Assembly: GCF_041415945.1 (NCBI RefSeq) | Contig: NZ_JBGCUS010000001.1 | Coordinates: 1,984,001 to 2,048,000 of the forward strand | Direction: 5' to 3' | Origin: Ancylobacter sp. IITR112 | GTDB lineage: Bacteria; Pseudomonadota; Alphaproteobacteria; Rhizobiales; Xanthobacteraceae | Length of the DNA: 64,000 nucleotides | Program-made: the position numbers and the translations under genes | The notes under the pieces: generated by a model | What the model was told of the DNA's origin: nothing | Databases searched by the model: none | What the model saw: the letters and a program-made list of their open reading frames with translations, nothing else | Shown here: positions 1-10,621 of the stretch, piece after piece | How positions within the stretch are numbered: the stretch's first letter is position 1 | Layout of the letters: each line of letters begins with the position of its first letter

Positions 1-2028
1 GGACTGGACCTCTCCAACGAGCAGCGCCTCGCCTCCCTCGCCGCCGCCCTGCTCGCCAGCAGCGCCGCGCCGGTCGCCGCAAAGCCCCTGCTCGCCGGCC
101 CCGTGACCCTGCCGGGGCCCGTGCGCACCGTGCTTAACCCCGCCGACCATCGCGACACGGTCGGCACGGTGGAGGAAGCGACGCCAGAGATGGTGAGCCG
201 CGCCATGGCCTACGCCAATGCCGCCGCGCCGATCTGGCAGTCCACGCCGCCTGCCGAGCGCGCCGCCTGCCTGTTCCGCGCCGCCGAACTGATGGAAGCG
301 CGCCTGCCCGCCCTCATCGGCCTCATCATCCGTGAAGCCGGAAAATCCTACCCCAACGCCGTCGGGGAAGTGCGGGAGGCGGTCGACTTCCTGCGCTATT
401 ACGGCGCGCAGGTGCGGGATGGCTATTCCAGCGATACGCACCGCCCGCTCGGGCCCGTTGTGTGCATCAGCCCTTGGAACTTCCCCCTGGCCATCTTCAC
501 CGGCCAGATCAGCGCGGCCCTGGCCGCCGGCAATGTCGTGGTTGCCAAACCCGCCGAGGAAACGCCGCTGATCGCCCTGACGGCCGTGGAGATTTTGCGC
601 GAGGCCGGCGTGCCGGACGGCGCGCTGCAGCTTGTTCCCGGCGACGGCAAGGTGGGCGCCGCGCTCGTTGCGGACAGTCGCACGCGCGGCGTCATGTTCA
701 CCGGCTCGACGGAGGTGGCCCGCCTTATCCAGCGCCAGCTTGCCACCCGCCTGAGCGATGAAGGCAGCAGCATCCCGCTGATCGCCGAAACCGGCGGTCA
801 GAATGCGATGGTCGTCGATTCGTCGGCGCTGGCCGAGCAGGTGGTGGCGGACGTGCTCTCCTCCGCCTTCGATTCCGCCGGCCAGCGCTGTTCGGCGCTA
901 CGGGTGCTGTGCCTGCAGGACGATGTGGCTGATCGGATGCTCGCCATGCTGCGCGGCGCGCTGAAGGAGCTCAGCGTTGGCAACCCCGTTCATCTGTCGA
1001 CCGACATCGGCCCCGTCATTTCCGCCGAGGCGAAGGCCAGCATCGAGGCCCATATCGAGCGCCTGCGCAAGGCAGGGTGTCGGGTGGAACAGCTTCCCCT
1101 CGGCGATGAGGCGGCGCATGGCACCTTCGTGCCGCCGACGCTGATCGAAATCGGCGAGATTGGCGATCTCGGCCGCGAGGTGTTCGGCCCCGTGCTGCAT
1201 GTCGTGCGCTACGCCCGCGAGGGACTCGACCAACTCATCAACGCCATCAACGCCACCGGTTACGGCCTGACCTTCGGGCTGCACACCCGCATTGACGAGA
1301 CCATTGCCGAAGTCGGCTCCCGCATCGCGGTCGGCAATGTCTATGTGAACCGCAACATTATCGGAGCCGTCGTCGGCGTGCAGCCCTTCGGAGGACACGG
1401 CCTGTCCGGAACCGGGCCGAAAGCGGGCGGGCCGCTCTATCTCGGGCGGCTGCTGTCGCGCCGCCCGGCGGCGCTGCTGCCGGCGCGTGAAGCCCCGCCC
1501 CCGGCCCGGCTGTGGGTGGATTTCCAGCCCGATACCGAGACGCGCACCCTCTGCGGCGCGGTGCTGGAGAACACGCCTTTCGGGCATCAGGCGGAACTCC
1601 CCGGCCCGGTCGGCGAGCGCAACCTCTATGCTCTCTCGCCGCGCGGCAGCGTCCTCTGCCTGGCGGCGACCACCAGAGGCCTCGCGGTACAGATCGCGTC
1701 GGCGCTGGCCACGGGAAATCGCGTGGTGCTCGAAGGCACGCAGATGCCGCTGCTGCCGAACGGGCTGGAAGAGTGGGTGCGGCTCACCGACAACTTCGCC
1801 GAAGCCGCCGTCGACGCCGTGCTGTTCGAAGGCGACAGCGATGCGCTGCGCCGGCTTAATGAGGCGATCGCGGCCCGCGAAGGGCCGATAGTTCTCGTTC
1901 ATGGCCTGGCGCCGGACGACATCACCCGCGGCGACACCTATCCGCTCGATCTCCTGATGCTGGAGCGTTCCACTAGCACCAACACCGCCGCGGCCGGCGG
2001 CAATGCCAGCCTGATGACGCTAGGCTGA
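1..2028 (+). CDS. putA: PutA, C-terminal part (L-glutamate gamma-semialdehyde dehydrogenase), 5' truncated by window
   Basis: The reading frame is open from base 1, so the gene starts outside the window; the ATG at 103 is internal. The visible part is the aldehyde dehydrogenase half of the bifunctional proline utilisation enzyme, which oxidises glutamate semialdehyde to glutamate with NAD. The catalytic Glu lies in an ETGGQN motif (codon 787-789) and the nucleophilic Cys in GQRCSA (codon 889-891). About 190 residues follow the dehydrogenase fold, matching the C-terminal ALDH-like domain of long PutA proteins. The N-terminal proline dehydrogenase domain is not seen, so bifunctionality is inferred from the PutA-type linker and tail. 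The gene converges with gadB across a palindrome. Confidence 0.93.
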   Translation, partial: GLDLSNEQRLASLAAALLASSAAPVAAKPLLAGPVTLPGPVRTVLNPADHRDTVGTVEEATPEMVSRAMAYANAAAPIWQSTPPAERAACLFRAAELMEARLPALIGLIIREAGKSYPNAVGEVREAVDFLRYYGAQVRDGYSSDTHRPLGPVVCISPWNFPLAIFTGQISAALAAGNVVVAKPAEETPLIALTAVEILREAGVPDGALQLVPGDGKVGAALVADSRTRGVMFTGSTEVARLIQRQLATRLSDEGSSIPLIAETGGQNAMVVDSSALAEQVVADVLSSAFDSAGQRCSALRVLCLQDDVADRMLAMLRGALKELSVGNPVHLSTDIGPVISAEAKASIEAHIERLRKAGCRVEQLPLGDEAAHGTFVPPTLIEIGEIGDLGREVFGPVLHVVRYAREGLDQLINAINATGYGLTFGLHTRIDETIAEVGSRIAVGNVYVNRNIIGAVVGVQPFGGHGLSGTGPKAGGPLYLGRLLSRRPAALLPAREAPPPARLWVDFQPDTETRTLCGAVLENTPFGHQAELPGPVGERNLYALSPRGSVLCLAATTRGLAVQIASALATGNRVVLEGTQMPLLPNGLEEWVRLTDNFAEAAVDAVLFEGDSDALRRLNEAIAAREGPIVLVHGLAPDDITRGDTYPLDLLMLERSTSTNTAAAGGNASLMTLG

Positions 2029-2049
2029 CAGGCCACCGGCGGCCGATCT

Positions 2050-2075
2050 GCCCGGGCGCCGCGCGGCGCCCGGGC
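2050..2075. terminator. Perfect GC palindrome between convergent putA and gadB
   Basis: Two 13-base arms (GCCCGGGCGCCGC and its complement) form a loopless perfect palindrome in the 54-bp gap between two convergent genes. It could act as a bidirectional transcription barrier. There is no T-tract, so intrinsic termination is not certain. Confidence 0.5.
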
Positions 2076-2082
2076 CTGGCGC

Positions 2083-3489
2083 TCAATTGTGGTTGAAGCC
2101 CGCCGCCTCCTCATCGGTCAGGGGATGCGTGACCGGATGCTTGGCGAAGAAGTCGAGCGCCCGCTGGAAATCGTCGAGCAGCAGGCTCGCGAGATCACGG
2201 CTGACGCCATGACGCACGAGAATGCGCTGGATCACCAGGTCCTGTCGGTTGGCCGGCATGGAATAGGCCGGCACCTGCCAGCCGCGCGAGCGCAGCCGGT
2301 CGGCGAGGTCGTAGAGCGTGTAGCCCCCGAAGCCCTTGTCGTCCTTCAGCTTCCAGCATAGCGCCGGGATGCCCGTGTGACGATTGCCATCATAGAGCAG
2401 TTCAAACGGCCCCAGCGCGGCGATTTCGCGGGCGAGATATTCGGCCGTGTCGTAGCAGGCATTCTGGATCTTGGCGTAGCCTTCGCGTCCCAGCCGGACG
2501 AAGTTGTAATACTGCGTCACCACCTGCCCACCGGGACGGGAGAAGTTAAGTGCGAAGGTTGGCATGTCGCCGCCGAGATAGTTCACATCAAAGACGAGCT
2601 CGGGCGGCAGGTCAGCCGCCTCGCGCCAGATCACCCAGCCCACACCCAGCGGCGCCAGGCCGAATTTATGGCCGGACGTGTTGATCGACTTCACCCGCGG
2701 CAGCCGGAAGTCCCAGACGAGCTCCGGCGCGCAGAAGGGCGCGAGGAAGCCGCCGGACGCGCCATCGACATGGATGGGGATGTCGAGCCCGGTTTCGGCC
2801 TGCAGCCGGTCGAGCGCGTCGCTTACCGCCTTCACCGGCTCATATTGGCAGGTGAACGTCACCCCGAGAGTGGGAACCACGCCGATCGTGTTCTCATCGG
2901 CGCGCGCCAGCACTTCTTCCGGCGTCATGATCAGCCGGTCGCCTTCCAGGGGGATTTCGCGCAGTTCAACATCGAAGTAGCGGGCGAATTTGTGCCAGCA
3001 GATTTGCACCGGACCGCAGATCATATTGGGGCGATCGGCCGGCTTGCCATCCTTGGCGCGGCGCTTGCGCCACTGCCATTTCAGCGCGAGACCGCCCAAC
3101 ATCGCCGCCTCCGACGAGCCGACGGTGGAGCAGCCGACCGTCGTCAGCGGATCGGGTGCGTTCCATAGATCGGCCAGCATCCGCACACAGCGGGCCTCGA
3201 TCTCCGCCGTCTGCGGGTACTCGTCCTTGTCGATCATGTTCTTGTCGATCGACAGGTCCATCAAGTCACGGATTTCGTCTTCGACCCAGGTCTGGCAGAA
3301 AGTGGCGAGGTTCTGGCGCGAGTTGCCATCCAGCATCAGTTCGTCACGAACCGCCGCGAACACATGGCGCGGCTCCCGCTGCACCGCCGGGAAACCCGAC
3401 TTCGGCAGCATGCCGAGCAGATCGGCCGAGGAGTAGATATCGTCGAGGAAGTCGTCGCGAAGCGCGGTGCTGGACTTTTTTGACGTCAA
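2083..3489 (-). CDS. gadB: Glutamate decarboxylase
   Basis: PLP-dependent group II decarboxylase that converts glutamate to GABA and consumes a proton, a classic acid-resistance reaction. The PLP lysine sits in SGHKFGLAP and the fold-type I core ([12 protein letters not shown], then the lysine) is intact. I start at a TTG (3489) preceded by GAAAGGA at good spacing; this gives 468 residues, against 466 for E. coli GadB. The longer frame up to 3582 adds an arginine/proline-rich stretch unlike the family. The gene lies 89 bp downstream of the TolC-like gene on the same strand and may be co-transcribed with the efflux genes. No GABA antiporter (GadC) is seen nearby. Confidence 0.92.
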   Translation of the reverse strand: MTSKKSSTALRDDFLDDIYSSADLLGMLPKSGFPAVQREPRHVFAAVRDELMLDGNSRQNLATFCQTWVEDEIRDLMDLSIDKNMIDKDEYPQTAEIEARCVRMLADLWNAPDPLTTVGCSTVGSSEAAMLGGLALKWQWRKRRAKDGKPADRPNMICGPVQICWHKFARYFDVELREIPLEGDRLIMTPEEVLARADENTIGVVPTLGVTFTCQYEPVKAVSDALDRLQAETGLDIPIHVDGASGGFLAPFCAPELVWDFRLPRVKSINTSGHKFGLAPLGVGWVIWREAADLPPELVFDVNYLGGDMPTFALNFSRPGGQVVTQYYNFVRLGREGYAKIQNACYDTAEYLAREIAALGPFELLYDGNRHTGIPALCWKLKDDKGFGGYTLYDLADRLRSRGWQVPAYSMPANRQDLVIQRILVRHGVSRDLASLLLDDFQRALDFFAKHPVTHPLTDEEAAGFNHN

Positions 3490-3578
3490 GGCTGGCGTCC
3501 TTTCGGGCTGGGAGAGCCGCAGAAGTAAGCGGCATGGCAAAGGCGAAGGCAAGCCGCCATCGCGGGGGTGCGGCGCCG

Positions 3579-5105
3579 TCACCGTGCGTCCAGCGCGGCG
3601 GGGACCTCGCGCGAGGTCATGGCGCCGAGGACGAAGGCGAGATTGGCGGCAGCGACCAGTGAGGCCGCGTGGGCGTCCGATTGCGCCAGCCGGGCGGTGA
3701 GCAGGCCGCTTTCGGCGGTGGTGGCGGCAGTGATGTCGCCGACCCCGCTCTGATAGGCACCGAGCGCGGCGTCATAGGTCACGGTAGCGGCCTGGGCGAG
3801 CGCCGTCGCCGCCTGGTAGGAGGCAAGCGCCGAGCGCAGCGTGTCGGCGCTGATGACGATCTCCCGGGCGGCGGCGTCGCGCGTCGCCTCGAAGGTCGCT
3901 TCGCTCGTGGCGGCGAGCGACTGCGCCTTCTTGAGCTGTGCCGCCCGCAGCCCGCCATCGTAAAGCGGCACGGTGACGCCCAGCAGCACGCCGGTGGCCG
4001 ACGCCTGCTGGCCGATGGTTGGCAATCCGGTGGCGCTGAAACTCGCATCGCCCCCCGCCGCCACCGCGCCGAGAAACACTTTTGGCATGAATTCGGCCTC
4101 GGCGGCGCCGATGGCGGAGCGGCTCGCCTGCATCGTGGAGAAGGCGGCCAGCACGTCGGGACGCCGGGCCAGCGCCGCCTTGATCATCGCCTCCGTCGGC
4201 GCCCCCACCGAAGCGGGAAGCGCGCGCCGGCCGGCTTCGCGCACGGTGATCCGCGTCAGTGGCGACACGCCCATGGCCGCCATCAGCACCTGATAGGCGT
4301 CGCGTTCGGCACCCTGCGCCTGCACCAGCCCGAACTGCGCCTGCGCCACCAGTTGCCGCCCCTGCGCCACCTCCACCGTCGTGCCGCGTCCCTCATCATT
4401 GCGGGCCTGTGCCGCCGCCGAGATCTTGCGCGCATTGGCGGCATTCTGCTCGGCGATCCGCACCCGGCTGCGCGCGGCGCCGTAAAGGAAATAGGCGCGC
4501 GTCACATCATGGATGATCTTCTGATGCGTCCCATTGAACAGGATATTGGCGGCGGTGGCGTTGTGGCGGGCGGTCTGGTGCAGCGCGTCGCGCTGGCCGA
4601 AATCGAACACAAGCCATTGCAGCGCCACCTGCGGCGAGACGCCTTCGATACGGTTCGACACCTCGCTGGTGCTGCCGACAGTGACGGGTAGCGTCGATGA
4701 AACTTCCTGCCAGCCGCCGATGACATTGGCCGAGATGAAGGGCAGATAGGTCGCCTCTACCATGCCGGTCGACAGCGCCGCCTGCCGCGCCTGCTGCCAC
4801 GCGATGCGGGTGAGCGGATTCTGCATCTGCGCGATGTCGATGAGTTCGGGCAGGCCATAGGCATGGCGCGGGTCGATGCCCGGCGTGGGCTGCATCTGCG
4901 CCACTTCGGGGTCGGCGGGAACGCTGAACACCTTGGTTCCGCTGCCGAAATTCGCTTCATCGGCGCTGGCCGACGCCGTAGCGTCTGGCGCCCAGGGCTG
5001 CGCGGGATTCGCCGGCGCGGTCTTCAGCGCCTGCGTGGCGCAGGCCGACAGGCAAAGGCCAGCGAGCAGCAGCACGATCATGGCGCGGAGGGGAGAAACG
5101 GCCAT
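3579..5105 (-). CDS. TolC/NodT-like outer membrane efflux lipoprotein
   Basis: A 508-residue outer membrane factor that would form the exit duct of a tripartite efflux system. The N-terminus is a lipoprotein signal with lipobox LSAC (Cys22). The rest has the duplicated long coiled-coil helices of the OEP family, for example around residues 195-260 and 390-470. It starts 3 bp after the FUSC pump gene stops, so it is in the same operon as the pump and the HlyD adaptor. Substrate is unknown; the partner pump suggests aromatic or other weak organic acids. Confidence 0.9.
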   Translation of the reverse strand: MAVSPLRAMIVLLLAGLCLSACATQALKTAPANPAQPWAPDATASASADEANFGSGTKVFSVPADPEVAQMQPTPGIDPRHAYGLPELIDIAQMQNPLTRIAWQQARQAALSTGMVEATYLPFISANVIGGWQEVSSTLPVTVGSTSEVSNRIEGVSPQVALQWLVFDFGQRDALHQTARHNATAANILFNGTHQKIIHDVTRAYFLYGAARSRVRIAEQNAANARKISAAAQARNDEGRGTTVEVAQGRQLVAQAQFGLVQAQGAERDAYQVLMAAMGVSPLTRITVREAGRRALPASVGAPTEAMIKAALARRPDVLAAFSTMQASRSAIGAAEAEFMPKVFLGAVAAGGDASFSATGLPTIGQQASATGVLLGVTVPLYDGGLRAAQLKKAQSLAATSEATFEATRDAAAREIVISADTLRSALASYQAATALAQAATVTYDAALGAYQSGVGDITAATTAESGLLTARLAQSDAHAASLVAAANLAFVLGAMTSREVPAALDAR

Positions 5106-5108
5106 GCC

Positions 5109-6980
5109 CTACCCCGCCGCCAGCGCGGCGATGCGCGCCGCCCGCTGCTCCAGCACCTCGGGAGACGCGGCGCCGGGCGGCTCAATCGCCTCGGCTCGCG
5201 GCGGCCCGTTCCCGCGCCGGCCGAGCAGTTCCGCCGCCTCGGCGAAATGCGGGGCAATGCCGGGCGGCACCTGCGCCGCGAAGATGAGCTGCGGCAGCGC
5301 CGCGCCGGCTTCCGCCGCCAGCCGGTGCAGACGCTGCACCAGGGCGGCAGAGGGCCGCTGACGGCTCGGCTCGAACGGCAGAAACGCGAGCACGTCCAGA
5401 ACCTTGGCGATCTCCGCCTCCACGCTGGCGGCCTCTCGGATCGCCTGTCCGCGCGCCGGGGGCGGGAGGGTGGCGAGACGCGCCAGTGTGGCCAGTGTGC
5501 GCGACAGACGCTGGCGCACATCGACCACGGCGCTTTTCGGCCAGACCCGGGTGAAGATGAGATAAACCACGAGATTGCCCAACAGAATCCCAACGATGCG
5601 ATCGCGGGCGGCGTCCATGTCGGTGCTGGGGGCGAAGCCGTTGAGGATGGTGAGCAGGAAGGCGAGGCCGATCTGCACCCCGCCATAGGAGATGCGCTCG
5701 TTGCCCGTGGACACCCAGGCAGCCACCAGAACGCCGGCGAAGACCAGCGCCATCAACCCGCCAACCGATTGAAGATGCGGAATAATAAACAAAATCGCGC
5801 CCAGCCCCAGCGCCGCGCCGATGAGGCAGCCGGTGATGCGCAGCGCCAGCTTGTGCACCGTCTCGCCGGTGGTGCCGAGCGCGGCGACGTAGCATGTGAC
5901 CATCGCGGTGTGGATGCCCTGCCAGTCGATCAGCGAATAGGTGAGGTAACAAAGGATCGCCGCCGCGGTCGTCTTCAGCGCGTAGCGCTGATGGTCGGCA
6001 TTGGTGAAGGCGTCAGCGGCGAGGAAGGACGGCGCCTCCGCGCGCAACGTACTGCCGCCATTAGCTTTTTCGAGATCCGCCAGAGCCTGTCGAACCGCCC
6101 CCGCCGCGCCCTCGCCCCCGCCCTCCCCCTGCGCGCCGGCCGGCCGGCGGCCGGAGCGGAGCGCGGCCGCCGCTTCCCGGCACTGCGCCGCCAGCGCCGG
6201 ATCCCGGTGCCCGGCGGGCAGTGCGGCGATGGCCAGCAAAAGGCGGTAAGTCGTTGCAATGGAACCGGAAAGCCATTCGAGCCGGCGGCTGGGCGCGGTA
6301 TGGAACAGCCGCGCGAGCAGCATCTGCTTGTCGCTCGCCTCCAGCCCCTCCGCCAGCGCCTCCCGCAGGGCTCGCCGGCTCCGGCCGGAGAGGGCGAGAG
6401 CGGCCGCGTCGAGCCGCTCCACTACCGTCTCGTGCAGCAGTCGATGGGGCGAGGTGCCGAGAACCATGGAGAAAATCGCCAGCAGAACCATGGGCATAAC
6501 CGCCATCTGCCAGGCATAGAGCAGGCCGCGGGTGACGATTTCACCGGCCGGCACCTGGTCCACCAGTGTCAGCACGAAGGCGATGACGAGGGCGATGATG
6601 GCGCCGATTTCGCCCAGTTGGGATGCCGAGCTGAGGTAGAGAAAGGCGAAGGAGGTGGCGGCGATGACCACGATGCGCAGCAGCGGCAACTCCGCCGTCC
6701 ACTGGATGATCGGTGCGATGAGGAGGATGATGAGGCTTACGAGGACGATGAGACCGAGCGCCTGCCCGACATTCTCCGCCCCGTTGCGACGGGTGAGGAA
6801 AATGATGAGGTAGCAACTGATCGCCGCCTCCGGCACCTTGTAGAGCATCGCCGTGCCGCAGACGAGCGCGCACAGCAGCGCGACCCGCCAGGTCATGGCG
6901 AAGCGCCCCGGGAAGGGCCGCAGGTCGGCCCGCACCTGACGGAGCATGCCGCCCCAGCCCTGGCTAGCAGTCCGTGTCAT
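5109..6980 (-). CDS. FUSC-family inner membrane efflux pump (AaeB-like)
   Basis: About 623 residues with two bundles of hydrophobic helices (roughly residues 20-165 and 335-480), each followed by a cytoplasmic part, as in AaeB/FUSC aromatic acid exporters. I chose the ATG at 6980, which overlaps the end of the HlyD gene by 17 bp; the open frame continues to 7154 but that part encodes only Arg/Cys/Pro-rich shadow sequence. A second possible start is the ATG at 6947. The gene belongs to the order YtcA-HlyD-FUSC-TolC known for AaeAB-type systems. Substrate specificity cannot be read from sequence. Confidence 0.88.
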   Translation of the reverse strand: MTRTASQGWGGMLRQVRADLRPFPGRFAMTWRVALLCALVCGTAMLYKVPEAAISCYLIIFLTRRNGAENVGQALGLIVLVSLIILLIAPIIQWTAELPLLRIVVIAATSFAFLYLSSASQLGEIGAIIALVIAFVLTLVDQVPAGEIVTRGLLYAWQMAVMPMVLLAIFSMVLGTSPHRLLHETVVERLDAAALALSGRSRRALREALAEGLEASDKQMLLARLFHTAPSRRLEWLSGSIATTYRLLLAIAALPAGHRDPALAAQCREAAAALRSGRRPAGAQGEGGGEGAAGAVRQALADLEKANGGSTLRAEAPSFLAADAFTNADHQRYALKTTAAAILCYLTYSLIDWQGIHTAMVTCYVAALGTTGETVHKLALRITGCLIGAALGLGAILFIIPHLQSVGGLMALVFAGVLVAAWVSTGNERISYGGVQIGLAFLLTILNGFAPSTDMDAARDRIVGILLGNLVVYLIFTRVWPKSAVVDVRQRLSRTLATLARLATLPPPARGQAIREAASVEAEIAKVLDVLAFLPFEPSRQRPSAALVQRLHRLAAEAGAALPQLIFAAQVPPGIAPHFAEAAELLGRRGNGPPRAEAIEPPGAASPEVLEQRAARIAALAAG

Positions 6981-8013
6981 GGTGCACGGTCGCGGTGGCG
7001 GAGGCGCCGATGCGCATGAGGTCGGCGGGCGGGTCGATGAGACGGATGCGCACCGGGAAGCGCTGCGCCACCCGCACCCAGTCGAGGCTCTTCGGCACGA
7101 TCGGCATTTTGCGCGGCAGGGTGATCTGCTCGGTCGACTGCACGCCCCAGCCAATTCCCTCCACCCGCCCGCTGATCTTCACCGCGCGGTCGGCCAGCGT
7201 GTAGACGGTGGCGCAATTGCCAACGCGGATGCGGTTAAGCTCGGTTTCGATGAAGGCGGCGGAGGTGAACCACGCGCCGGTGTCGATCAGCACGAAGATG
7301 GACTGCCCCGGCAGCACATATTCGCCCACCGCCGTTTCCAGCCCGACCACGCGGCCGTCGAACGGGGCGGTAATGCGGGTATCGGCCAGCGCCCGCTCGG
7401 CGATGGCCAGCGCCGCGCGCCGCGCCTCCACCAGCGCCAGCGCCGCCGCCGTGTCGCTGACCAGCGCTGTCGCCGCCCCCTCCTGCTGCAGCGTCTGCTT
7501 GAGGCTCACCTCGGCGTCGCGCTTGGCGGTGGCGGCATCGTCCACCTGCTGGGCGCTGACATAGCCCTTGGGGCGCAGCGCCTCCAGCCGGGCGAGGGTC
7601 TGCGTCGCCAGAGCGAGGTTCTGCCGCGCCCGCGTCACCTGCTCCTGCGCGATCACCGCATTGGCCCGCTCGGCGGTGACGGTGCGCTGCTTGTCGGCCA
7701 GCGCCGCCTCGGCGAGGGCGAGGTCGGCTCTCGCCTGCGCCACCTGCAGTTCGTAAGTCGCGGGGTCGAGCGCGAACAGAAGCTCGCCCTTGGCCACCGC
7801 CTGGTTCTCGCGCACCGCGATGCTGGCGATGCGGCCGGGCACGGAGGCGGCGATGGCGGTGACATCCGCCGTCAATTCGGCATCCTGCGACAGCGGGTTG
7901 AGTTCGGCGTCGCGCAGATAGTGCCAGCCGAGCAGCACCGCCCCGGCGAGGGCGAGCAGGCTGACCAGCACGCCGAGGCTGCGGCGGGGGGCGGCGTGCG
8001 TGTGCTCCTCCAT
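6964..8013 (-). CDS. HlyD-family membrane fusion protein (AaeA-like adaptor)
   Basis: A 349-residue periplasmic adaptor. One transmembrane helix lies near residues 13-31, followed by a biotinyl/lipoyl-like half-motif, an alpha-helical hairpin rich in Ala/Gln (about 75-190), the second lipoyl half and a beta-barrel. It links the FUSC pump to the TolC-like channel. The gene starts 3 bp after the YtcA-like gene ends and its 3' end overlaps the pump start, indicating translational coupling. Confidence 0.9.
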   Translation of the reverse strand: MEEHTHAAPRRSLGVLVSLLALAGAVLLGWHYLRDAELNPLSQDAELTADVTAIAASVPGRIASIAVRENQAVAKGELLFALDPATYELQVAQARADLALAEAALADKQRTVTAERANAVIAQEQVTRARQNLALATQTLARLEALRPKGYVSAQQVDDAATAKRDAEVSLKQTLQQEGAATALVSDTAAALALVEARRAALAIAERALADTRITAPFDGRVVGLETAVGEYVLPGQSIFVLIDTGAWFTSAAFIETELNRIRVGNCATVYTLADRAVKISGRVEGIGWGVQSTEQITLPRKMPIVPKSLDWVRVAQRFPVRIRLIDPPADLMRIGASATATVHHDTDC

Positions 8014-8016
8014 CGG

Positions 8017-8343
8017 CTACCTCCCGAAACCGAGCAGCGCGACGGCGAAGCCGATGGCTGCGGCGATGCAGACATAGACCGGCAGCCGCGCCGGCAGCGC
8101 ATCGTCAATGCCGGCGCGGATGAACACCAGGCGCACCGCCACCGCGCCAAGAATGCCGATGAAGGCGCAGAGCAGCCAGGAGGGGAAATAGGCGCCGAAC
8201 AGCGGGATCGCCGGCGCCCCCGCCGCCAGGCAGCCGGCCAGCGGCAGCGCGGCGAGGCCGACCCCGGCGGCACGCGCCAGCGTCGCCGCCCGGCATGCCC
8301 GCCGCCGGCCCGATGACGTGATGTCGGAACCCCCAATGCGCAA
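8017..8343 (-). CDS. YtcA-like small membrane lipoprotein
   Basis: A small protein with a lipobox (PLAGC, Cys38 from the chosen start) followed by the YtcA signature PAIPLFGAYFPSW and two hydrophobic helices. YtcA-like proteins commonly accompany HlyD and FUSC genes, as here; their role is unclear. No ATG is available in frame. I chose a TTG at 8343 with GGAGAG six bases upstream, giving 108 residues; a further TTG lies at 8418. First gene of the four-gene efflux operon. Confidence 0.75.
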   Translation of the reverse strand: MRIGGSDITSSGRRRACRAATLARAAGVGLAALPLAGCLAAGAPAIPLFGAYFPSWLLCAFIGILGAVAVRLVFIRAGIDDALPARLPVYVCIAAAIGFAVALLGFGR

Positions 8344-8402
8344 CGTCGCTCTCCGGCAGAGCCCCCCGAGTCGGAGACGTTGGGTAAAACGGGTAGCAAG
8401 CC

Positions 8403-8438
8403 CTTGCCGCGAGGGCAAATTCCACCGCGAGCGGCAAG
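8403..8438. promoter_or_regulatory. Inverted repeat in the divergent efflux/hydrolase intergenic region
   Basis: The arms CTTGCCGC and GCGGCAAG are separated by 20 bases in the gap between the divergent YtcA-like and Ntn-hydrolase genes. The spacing fits a site for a dimeric regulator such as LysR or TetR, but no regulator gene is adjacent, so this is only a candidate operator. Confidence 0.25.
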
Positions 8439-8607
8439 CCGGCGGCGGCGCGCCCTTTCCCCTCGCGGTGAATCATGCGACCAACCCACAGGCGTTCCCC
8501 GCCGCCGGCCGGTGGCGGGGCGCGCGGATGAGGCGAGGCGGAAACGCGCGGACGGCAAAGCGCGGCGGCGAGGCGGGGCCCTCGCCCGAACCGGAAGGAC
8601 GGACGGG

Positions 8608-9720
8608 ATGTGCACATCGCTCGGCTATCGCGACGCGGACGGCAGGGCCTATTTCGGCCGTACGCTCGAACTCACCGTCGATCTGCCCTACCAGATGGCC
8701 TATTTCCCTGCCGGCTTCGCCACACGCTCGCAGGTGGAGGGGCACGCGCCGGTGGAATACCGCGCCCGCCACGCCATGCTCGCCGTCACCATGCCGAACC
8801 GGGTGCCGACACCGCAGGCACCGATCGGCATTGACGATCTCAAAGTGCTGGAAGGGCTGAACGACCAGGGCCTCACCTTCAGCCTGCTCTCCTACCCCAC
8901 CGCCGGCGGCACGCAGCGCGCGGTGGAGATGACGCAGGCCGTGCTCTCCGCCTCCGATCTCGGCAGTTGGTGCCTGGGCCAGTTCAGCACGGTGGCGCAG
9001 GTGAAGGAGGCGGTGGCGGCGCAGCCGATCCTCCTGGTGCCGCTGGCGATCCTCGGCGGGGTGGAATCGCCGTTCCATTATGTGGTGCACGACGCCACCG
9101 GCGCGGCGCTGGTGATCGAGTTCGACCGCGGCGCGATGACGATGTACGACAACCCGGTGGGGGTGATGACCAACGGCCCGAATTTCGGCTGGCACCTCAC
9201 CAATCTGAACAATTACACCTTCCTGTCGAACGTCGATAAATCTTCGGCCAGCTTCGGCGGCTATCGCGCGGTGCAACCGGATTCCGGCATCGCCACGGCC
9301 GGCCTGCCCTCCTCCAACACCTCGGTCGGGCGGTTCGTGCGCGCCGCCTATTATGCGCAGTTCACCGAAAAGGCGGCGACGCCGGACCTCGCCGTGCGCA
9401 CGCTCGCCCACATCCTCAACAATTTCGACCGGCCGCGCGGGGTCAGCATCGACTATCCCGGCCAGGGCGGCGGGCACATGGAAGTGGCGGGGCTGGACCA
9501 GCCCGCCGGCCCGGGCTACGCCACCGAATATACCTGCTGGACCAGCCTGTCCGACCTCGACCGCAAGCTGTTCTTCCTGCGCGATTATCGCAGCCTCAAC
9601 TTCACCCGCTTCGACCTTGGCGCGCTGGCCGGGCTCACCGCGCCGCGCGTGCTGCCGCTGCAACGCCTGGCCGAGGCGGAGGACGCCACCGCCGTGCTGC
9701 AGGCGGCGACGGCGGGGTGA
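8608..9720 (+). CDS. Linear amide C-N hydrolase (choloylglycine hydrolase / penicillin V acylase family)
   Basis: An Ntn-hydrolase of 370 residues. The ATG at 8608 has GGAAGGA upstream and places the catalytic Cys at position 2, exposed as the N-terminal nucleophile after Met removal. Arg18 of the family is present (FGRTLE), while the usual Asp21 is Glu. The Asn-containing block TNGPNFGWHLTNLNNY is conserved. Family members cleave bile-salt amides, penicillin V or acyl-homoserine lactones. There is no signal peptide, so it is probably cytoplasmic. It precedes a YrhK-like membrane protein and a LuxR-type regulator. The true substrate is unknown. Confidence 0.88.
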   Translation: MCTSLGYRDADGRAYFGRTLELTVDLPYQMAYFPAGFATRSQVEGHAPVEYRARHAMLAVTMPNRVPTPQAPIGIDDLKVLEGLNDQGLTFSLLSYPTAGGTQRAVEMTQAVLSASDLGSWCLGQFSTVAQVKEAVAAQPILLVPLAILGGVESPFHYVVHDATGAALVIEFDRGAMTMYDNPVGVMTNGPNFGWHLTNLNNYTFLSNVDKSSASFGGYRAVQPDSGIATAGLPSSNTSVGRFVRAAYYAQFTEKAATPDLAVRTLAHILNNFDRPRGVSIDYPGQGGGHMEVAGLDQPAGPGYATEYTCWTSLSDLDRKLFFLRDYRSLNFTRFDLGALAGLTAPRVLPLQRLAEAEDATAVLQAATAG

Positions 9721-9760
9721 GGCGCGCCGCGCAGGGCCCGAGAGTGCGGGGGCGAGGCTG

Positions 9761-10618
9761 ATGAAGGGCGTGCATGTTCATCCCTCCGGCCTGCGCATCC
9801 GCATCGCCGGGCCGTGGCCCTTCATCACACGGCGCAGCTACGCGCTGGCCGGGAGGCGCATCGTCTGGCAGGCCCGCCAGCACCGCAAGGGGCTGGCGCG
9901 GGCGGCACGGGCGCTGGAGAACGCGCCGGTCCCGTTCTGGCAGACGCAGAGCTATAATTGGTGGACCGGCGCGCTGTTCGCGCTCGGCTCGCTTCTGTTC
10001 CTCACCGGGAGCCTGCTCAGCCTGCTGCCGGAGGTGGCGCCGGCGGCGACACCGATCAATATCGTGTTCTTCCTCGGCTCGATTCCGTTCACCCTGGCGG
10101 GCTATCTCCAGCACTTCCAGGCCGCGAACCAGAGTGCCTTCACCCTCGACCCGAAGGACGCCGCCGCGCCGCGCCATATCACGTTGATCGGCTGGCACCC
10201 GCACAGCGCGGGATGGCTGAGCACCTTCTGCCAGTTCGTCGGCACGGTGGCGTTCAATTTCAACACTTTCGACCCGCTGGTGGCGGGGGCCGACTGGGCG
10301 ACGCAGGACCTCGCCGTGTGGCTGCCGGGGATGATCGGCTCGGTGCTGTTCCTCGTCTCCGGCTATCTCGCCTTCGTCGAGACCGCGCACCGCTACTGGA
10401 GCTGGCGGCCGCGCCAGCTCGACTGGCAGATCGTGTTCATCAACCTGCTCGGCTGCATCGCCTTCATGGCCGCCTCGACGCTGGCCTATGTGCCAAGCGC
10501 GGGCGAGGCAGGGTGGATTTCGGACCTCGCCAATCTCCTGCTCGGCCTCGGCGCGCTCGGCTTCTTTCTCGGCGCGGCGCTGATGATGCGCGAGAGCGCG
10601 GCGGCGGCGAAGGGCTGA
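9761..10618 (+). CDS. Multi-pass membrane protein with YrhK-like segments
   Basis: 285 residues. A short polar N-terminus is followed by about six hydrophobic helices; the first pair (WWTGALFALGSLLFLTGSLL, then a second helix with YLQHFQAANQ) resembles the YrhK-like domain, and a similar arrangement recurs later. I start at the ATG at 9761; the frame is open upstream but overlaps the hydrolase gene in another register. It lies 40 bp behind the hydrolase gene and converges with the LuxR-type regulator 3 bp away. Function unknown. Confidence 0.72.
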   Translation: MKGVHVHPSGLRIRIAGPWPFITRRSYALAGRRIVWQARQHRKGLARAARALENAPVPFWQTQSYNWWTGALFALGSLLFLTGSLLSLLPEVAPAATPINIVFFLGSIPFTLAGYLQHFQAANQSAFTLDPKDAAAPRHITLIGWHPHSAGWLSTFCQFVGTVAFNFNTFDPLVAGADWATQDLAVWLPGMIGSVLFLVSGYLAFVETAHRYWSWRPRQLDWQIVFINLLGCIAFMAASTLAYVPSAGEAGWISDLANLLLGLGALGFFLGAALMMRESAAAAKG

Positions 10619-10621
10619 GCT

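Noticed and set aside
4863..7019. 718-residue plus-strand open frame opposite the efflux genes
   Set aside because: It is antisense to the TolC and FUSC genes, is Arg/Gly/His-rich without domains, and has no ribosome site. Long antisense frames are expected at this GC content.
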